Assembly (NCBI RefSeq): GCF_031624495.1
Contig: NZ_JAMQOP010000006.1
Location: 1-64,000, forward strand
Direction of reading: 5' to 3'
Length of the DNA: 64,000 nt
From: Halogeometricum sp. S1BR25-6
GTDB taxonomy: Archaea; Halobacteriota; Halobacteria; Halobacteriales; Haloferacaceae
In this document: piece by piece, positions 60,161-64,000 of the stretch
Layout of the letters: the number at the start of each line of letters is the position of its first letter
Numbering within the stretch: the first letter of the stretch is position 1
Program-made: the position numbers and the translations under genes
Notes under the pieces: generated by a model
Told to the model about the DNA's origin: nothing
Database searches by the model: none
The model's input: only the letters and a program-made list of their open reading frames with translations

Positions 60161-61162
60161 TTAGACCCCAAGCATCATCCGGAGCGACCCACGGACGCCC
60201 ATCGGGAGTCCGATCGCGCCGATGAAGAACGTCATGAGCCACCACCAGGTGTGGTTCATCTCGTCTTTCGCGTCCGCAAGGTACCAGACGATCCCGCCGG
60301 TCACGAGGAGTTTGAGGACGAACGTCGACCCCGAGAATCCGGTCGCCTGGTACACGAGATTCGTCACGACCAGCTTGGGTGAATAGCCGAGGAACGTGAC
60401 GCCGATGAGGTTCTGTGCGGCGTCCCACATCTGGCCGAAGACGGCCAGCAGGAACAACGGGTGTCGAAGGTGTGCGACATCGACGACACCCGCTCCCCAG
60501 TAGTAGAGCGCGGTTACGCCGAGAGCGATCCCCGTCGTCGCGACCGGCACCCACAGGCGGAGTGGAACCGACGTCGAGAGCCCGTACCAAAGTGCCCATC
60601 CGATGGCTCCGACAGCCCAGACCGACCCGACGAGTCCGACCGTCGACGGGATGGACCCAATATCTCGGTCGCGCGCTAGTGCGCCGACGCCGAGTGAGAG
60701 GACAGTGACGGCGGTGACGACGAAGTAGATCGACGGCGTGATGAACCACACCGCGTAGTCGCCGAGCAAGCCGATATCCTCGAGCGCACGCATTGCGCCG
60801 CCGGCGACGATGATCGGCGCGAACCCGTACGCGAGTCGAGTATCGAACGAAACGTTCAGGGCGTCGAGATACGCCCGGAGGCCGGGGAGGCTGTACACGA
60901 CCGCAGCGAGATAGGTCGCCGTGTTCACGGCATTATACCCCCGGACGGCCCGTATCCCTTCGTGCGTGACAGGCTGGCCAGCGGCGTCGGCGACGACCGG
61001 GCCCCAGAGATACTGCCAGACGACTCGATCGTACACGAGCGACGGGAACGCGAGGAGTACAGCACCGATGAGGGCGACCGGGGCAAGCAGATACAGCACC
61101 CACCATTCGCGAGTCCCCGTGTCGGGGAGTACGGTTTCGACGCGCCGAGTGACGGTGCTCAC
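60161..61162 (-). CDS. DUF63 membrane protein
   Basis: 333 aa from GTG 61162, which overlaps the stop of the HTH gene in GTGA. About eight helices (WWVLYLLAPVALIGAVLLAF; FGQMWDAAQNLIGVTFLGYS; LKLLVTGGIVWYLADAKDEM). The conserved GQMWDAAQN with a nearby RALEDIGLLGDY is the DUF63 signature. The family is archaea-specific with unknown function; some relation to rhomboid-like or transport proteins has been discussed. It is coupled to the small HTH gene upstream. Confidence 0.9.
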   Translation of the reverse strand: MSTVTRRVETVLPDTGTREWWVLYLLAPVALIGAVLLAFPSLVYDRVVWQYLWGPVVADAAGQPVTHEGIRAVRGYNAVNTATYLAAVVYSLPGLRAYLDALNVSFDTRLAYGFAPIIVAGGAMRALEDIGLLGDYAVWFITPSIYFVVTAVTVLSLGVGALARDRDIGSIPSTVGLVGSVWAVGAIGWALWYGLSTSVPLRLWVPVATTGIALGVTALYYWGAGVVDVAHLRHPLFLLAVFGQMWDAAQNLIGVTFLGYSPKLVVTNLVYQATGFSGSTFVLKLLVTGGIVWYLADAKDEMNHTWWWLMTFFIGAIGLPMGVRGSLRMMLGV

Positions 61163-61383
61163 GACTCGTTCACCTCTACTCGCCACGTGATACTTTTCGA
61201 GCGCCCCCACTGTTCGAGCGACACGTCGGTGAGGTCGTCTTGGAGTTGGCTCAGATACTGTGCGACAGCTTTCGGCGATCCATCGAGATCGCTAGCGATA
61301 TCCCGAGCCCGAAGATACGTGGGCTCGGTATCGGCTATCTCGACGAGGTACGCGTGCACCGTGCGGCGGGAAATGGATGACAT
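61159..61383 (-). CDS. Small winged-helix protein (74 aa)
   Basis: A single HTH domain (YLVEIADTEPTYLRARDIAS; SPKAVAQYLSQLQDDLTDVS; WGRSKSITWRVEVNES). I recall it as a family with domain number DUF7123. It is encoded between the P-type ATPase and DUF63 on the same strand, 20 bases downstream of the ATPase gene. Such a position would suit a local regulator, but the same pair exists without CopA elsewhere, so a link to copper is not proven. Confidence 0.75.
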   Translation of the reverse strand: MSSISRRTVHAYLVEIADTEPTYLRARDIASDLDGSPKAVAQYLSQLQDDLTDVSLEQWGRSKSITWRVEVNES

Positions 61384-61403
61384 GGATCAAGTGGCTTTGG
61401 CGT

Positions 61404-64000
61404 TCAGCGGAGTTTTCCGAGCAGTTTGTAGTCGTGATCGGGGGTGTACCGTCGGAACAGCAGGCTGTTCGACAGCACCGACACGCTGGAGAACGCCATC
61501 GCGCCGGCCGCAAGCACGGGCTGAAGCAGGCCCAGCGACGCCAGCGGGATCATCGCGGTGTTGTAGCCGAGCGCCCACACGAGGTTCTGCTTGATCTTCG
61601 CGAGCGTCGCGTCCGAGATGCGGATGGCCTTCACGACGTCTACCGGGTCATCGCGCATCAGCGTCACGTCCGCCGCCTCAATGGCCACGTCCGTCCCCGA
61701 GCCGATGGCCGTCCCCACGTACGCGACGGCGAGGGCGGGCGCATCGTTGACGCCGTCGCCCACCATCATCGCCTTCCGGCCTTCGTCCTGAATGCTCTCG
61801 ACGGCATCGGATTTGTCCTCGGGGAGAACCCCCGCGCGGACGTTCTCGGGAGCGATGCCGACCTGCTCGGCGACCGCGCGGGCGGTCCGCTCGTTGTCGC
61901 CGGTGATCATCATCACGTCGACACCACGTTCTTGGAGCTGACTTATAGCGTCCTTCGCGCTCTCTTTGATTGTGTCGGCATCGGCGACCACACCCACGAG
62001 TTCGCCCTCGTAGGCGACGAGCATTGCCGTCTTCCCCTCGTTCTCGAGGCGCTCCATCGTGTCCTGCGCGGGCGAGGGGTCGATATCGTTGTCACGGAGG
62101 AGCTTCCGATTCCCGACCAGGACCTCACTGTTGCCGACAGTCGCTCTGATGCCGTGGCCGGGGACGTTCTCGAAGTGGTCCGGGTCGCTCACGTCGATCC
62201 CCCGTTCTTCGGCGCCGTCGACAATGGCACGGGCGAGCGGGTGTTCGCTCGCATGTTCGGCCGTGGCCGCGAGCCGCAGGACATCCTCCTCACCGAGACG
62301 GTCACGAGCGGTCAGTTGGCCACCATCTGCAGCAGTATCGCCGCCATCCGTGAGAGGCTGTCCGTCACCGTCGAACACGACGATGTCGGTGAGCTCCATT
62401 TCGCCTTTCGTCAACGTCCCTGTCTTGTCGAAGACGACCGTGTCGACGTCCTTCGCTCGTTCGAGGATGTCACCGCCCTTGAACAGGACGCCGTTCTGTG
62501 CACCGATAGTCGTCCCGACCATCGTCGCGGCAGGCGTCGCAAGGCCCAGCGCACAGGGACAGGCGATCAGTACGGCCGACGCGAACACGATGATCGAGAA
62601 CTCGAAGACGGTGACGGTCCCTCCAGCGATTGCAGGTCCACCTGCCACGGCACCCCACAGCGGGAGCCACTCGACGAAGCTCGCGAGCGCTCCGGGGAAC
62701 AAGTACCAGACGACACCCCAGAGAACGGCGTTGGCGATGACTGCCGGCACGAAATACGCCGAGATGCGGTCGGCGAGGTTCTGGATGTCGGGCTGGCGCG
62801 ACTGGGCGTCCTTGACCGTCTGAACGATCTGCTGAAGCGCCGTGTCCTTCCCGACCTTCGTCGCCTCCACGACGAGCACGCCGTTCTCGTTGATAGTCGA
62901 GCCGACGACCTCGTCACCCTCGCTCTTCTCGACGGGGACAGACTCGCCGGTGACCATCGACTCGTCGACCGCTGACTGGCCATCGACGACGACCCCGTCG
63001 GTCGGAATCTGCTCGCCAGGCCGAACCTTCATCCGATCGCCGACCTCGACGTCCTCAAGTGGGATCTCCTCCTCGTTGCCGGCCTCATCGACGACGGTGG
63101 CCGTCTCGGCCTCCATCTCCAGCAGCTTGCGGAGCGCCTCGCCGGCTTGGCCCTTCGAGCGGGCTTCAAGGTAGTTCCCGAGGGTGATGAACACGAGGAT
63201 GAGCGCGGCGGTGTCGAAGTACAGGCCGCCCGCGATGAGCCCTGAGAGGACTGCGACAGAGTAGACGTACGCAGTGGTCGAGCCCAGCGCGATCAGGACG
63301 TCCATGTTGGCGCGCTTGTTGTTCACCAGCGCATTGTACGAGTTCTTGTAGAACGGCCAACCGAGCACCAGCTGGACGGGCGTCGCCAGCAGGAACTCTG
63401 CCCAGCCGAACTCGATTCCGAGAATGGTCTCCGGGAGGACGCCACCGCCGAGGAGGAACTTCTCGGCGAGGAAAAAGAGGAGAGGTGCCGACAGCACCGC
63501 ACCAAACAGGGTCAGTCGAAGCTGCTTACGGATTTCAGCCTGTCGCGCGGCGTCGCGCGCGTCCTCGCCAGAGTCGCTGTCGTCGCCGTCCTCTCGGACG
63601 GGCGAGTAGCCCGCGCTCTCGATGGCATCGTAGAGTGCATCCAGCGACGTGTCCGCGGGGTTGTACCGGACCTGGGCTTCGTCGGTGGCGAAGTTCGCCT
63701 CGGCCGCGATGACACCGGGTGTGTTCTCTAGGGCAGTCTCATTGGTCTGTACACAGTTGGCACAGGTCATATCGGAGATGCCGATGGTCACTGTGTCAGA
63801 CACTGCACCATACCCGGCATCTTCGATCGCCTCGTATATCTCTTCGAGCGATACCTCGTCAGGATCGTACTCGACGGAGCCTTCATCCGTGGCGAAGTTC
63901 GCGTTCGCCTCAACGACGCCGTCGAAGGACTCTAGCGCGTCGCCAACTGTCGCCGAACAGTTAGCACAGGTCATCCCTGTGATGTCGAGATGTGCAGTTC
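61404..64000 (-). CDS. copA: CopA-type copper-exporting P-type ATPase, cut by the right edge
   Basis: Pumps Cu(I) out of the cytosol. At least 856 aa are in the window; the frame continues upstream of Met 63974 (THLDITG-type start: [14 protein letters not shown]), so a few residues lie beyond. Two heavy-metal domains with MTCANC (first at the edge, second about residue 68) are followed by eight transmembrane helices with the Cu site [12 protein letters not shown], the phosphorylation motif [12 protein letters not shown], the class motif [12 protein letters not shown], and TGDNERTA / [11 protein letters not shown] for ATP. Complete apart from the N-terminus. The strongest evidence for a copper function of the whole island. 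Confidence 0.95.
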   Translation of the reverse strand, partial: TAHLDITGMTCANCSATVGDALESFDGVVEANANFATDEGSVEYDPDEVSLEEIYEAIEDAGYGAVSDTVTIGISDMTCANCVQTNETALENTPGVIAAEANFATDEAQVRYNPADTSLDALYDAIESAGYSPVREDGDDSDSGEDARDAARQAEIRKQLRLTLFGAVLSAPLLFFLAEKFLLGGGVLPETILGIEFGWAEFLLATPVQLVLGWPFYKNSYNALVNNKRANMDVLIALGSTTAYVYSVAVLSGLIAGGLYFDTAALILVFITLGNYLEARSKGQAGEALRKLLEMEAETATVVDEAGNEEEIPLEDVEVGDRMKVRPGEQIPTDGVVVDGQSAVDESMVTGESVPVEKSEGDEVVGSTINENGVLVVEATKVGKDTALQQIVQTVKDAQSRQPDIQNLADRISAYFVPAVIANAVLWGVVWYLFPGALASFVEWLPLWGAVAGGPAIAGGTVTVFEFSIIVFASAVLIACPCALGLATPAATMVGTTIGAQNGVLFKGGDILERAKDVDTVVFDKTGTLTKGEMELTDIVVFDGDGQPLTDGGDTAADGGQLTARDRLGEEDVLRLAATAEHASEHPLARAIVDGAEERGIDVSDPDHFENVPGHGIRATVGNSEVLVGNRKLLRDNDIDPSPAQDTMERLENEGKTAMLVAYEGELVGVVADADTIKESAKDAISQLQERGVDVMMITGDNERTARAVAEQVGIAPENVRAGVLPEDKSDAVESIQDEGRKAMMVGDGVNDAPALAVAYVGTAIGSGTDVAIEAADVTLMRDDPVDVVKAIRISDATLAKIKQNLVWALGYNTAMIPLASLGLLQPVLAAGAMAFSSVSVLSNSLLFRRYTPDHDYKLLGKLR

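Noticed and set aside
60150-60749. 199-codon Arg-rich minus-strand frame
   Set aside because: Alternative frame of the DUF63 gene; high Arg/Pro/His is typical for frame-shifted GC-rich coding sequence.
1-64000. CRISPR arrays, tRNA and rRNA genes
   Set aside because: No regularly spaced repeats, no cloverleaf-type sequence and no rRNA stretch were seen on reading.

Overview
The window comes from a halophilic archaeon (class Halobacteria). The proteins are strongly acidic and Asp/Glu-rich. The gene set is haloarchaeal: a TFB-type transcription factor, halocyanins, archaeal PhaC, PolB2, Orc1/Cdc6 and DUF63. Twin-arginine lipoproteins are frequent, and TATA-like boxes often lie about 25 bases before start codons. 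No rRNA, tRNA or CRISPR array was seen. An Orc1/Cdc6 gene, a PolB2 cassette and a conjugation operon together suggest a plasmid, a megaplasmid or an integrated plasmid; the genus cannot be told.

Layout. (1) 1-13 kb: accessory replicon genes. These are a TFB, a SWIM zinc-finger protein, a DUF4268 nuclease-like protein, a TumE/winged-helix toxin-antitoxin pair behind an operator-like promoter, a secreted SNase/lamin-tail lipoprotein, and Orc1/Cdc6 followed by the cassette RecA-like protein, small protein, PolB2. (2) 13.4-22.9 kb: a minus-strand conjugation operon (pilin-like protein, surface proteins, VirB6-like membrane protein, VirB4-like ATPase). Its next gene is cut short and joined out of frame to the headless 3' part of a helical-repeat gene. 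(3) 23.5-35 kb: a decaying zone of frameshifts, in-frame stops and chimeric fragments (TRIC channel, PAS/GAF regulator, serine-hydrolase tail, SPW-permease chimera, Ni/Co exporter, integrase tail, MaoC hydratase). Intact GH15, DUF4396, Csp-like and mostly intact PhaC genes lie between them. (4) 35.8-52 kb: a dense metal (probably copper) island with a CDF exporter, a CuA-motif lipoprotein, a cupredoxin-SHOCT fusion, three SHOCT membrane proteins, DUF302, a thioredoxin-like protein, an ABC exporter, a multicopper oxidase, a membrane-anchored winged-helix regulator with a Met-rich loop, a YHS-domain permease, tandem UspA and a halocyanin. (5) 52-64 kb: a secreted Lon-domain protein, aconitase, DoxX, a methyltransferase-like protein, a geranylgeranyl reductase-like flavoprotein, DUF63, and a CopA-type P-type ATPase that runs off the right edge.

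How the genes may work together. The most unusual signal is the Met/Gly-rich GGMMG-type segment that recurs in several unrelated membrane or exported proteins of the island, together with four SHOCT tails of the same type. I infer an extracytoplasmic copper-handling system: CopA, CDF and ABC pumps move metal outwards, cupredoxins and the multicopper oxidase bind or oxidise it, and the Met-loop regulator may sense it. All functions are inferred from sequence recognition alone; no database search was possible.
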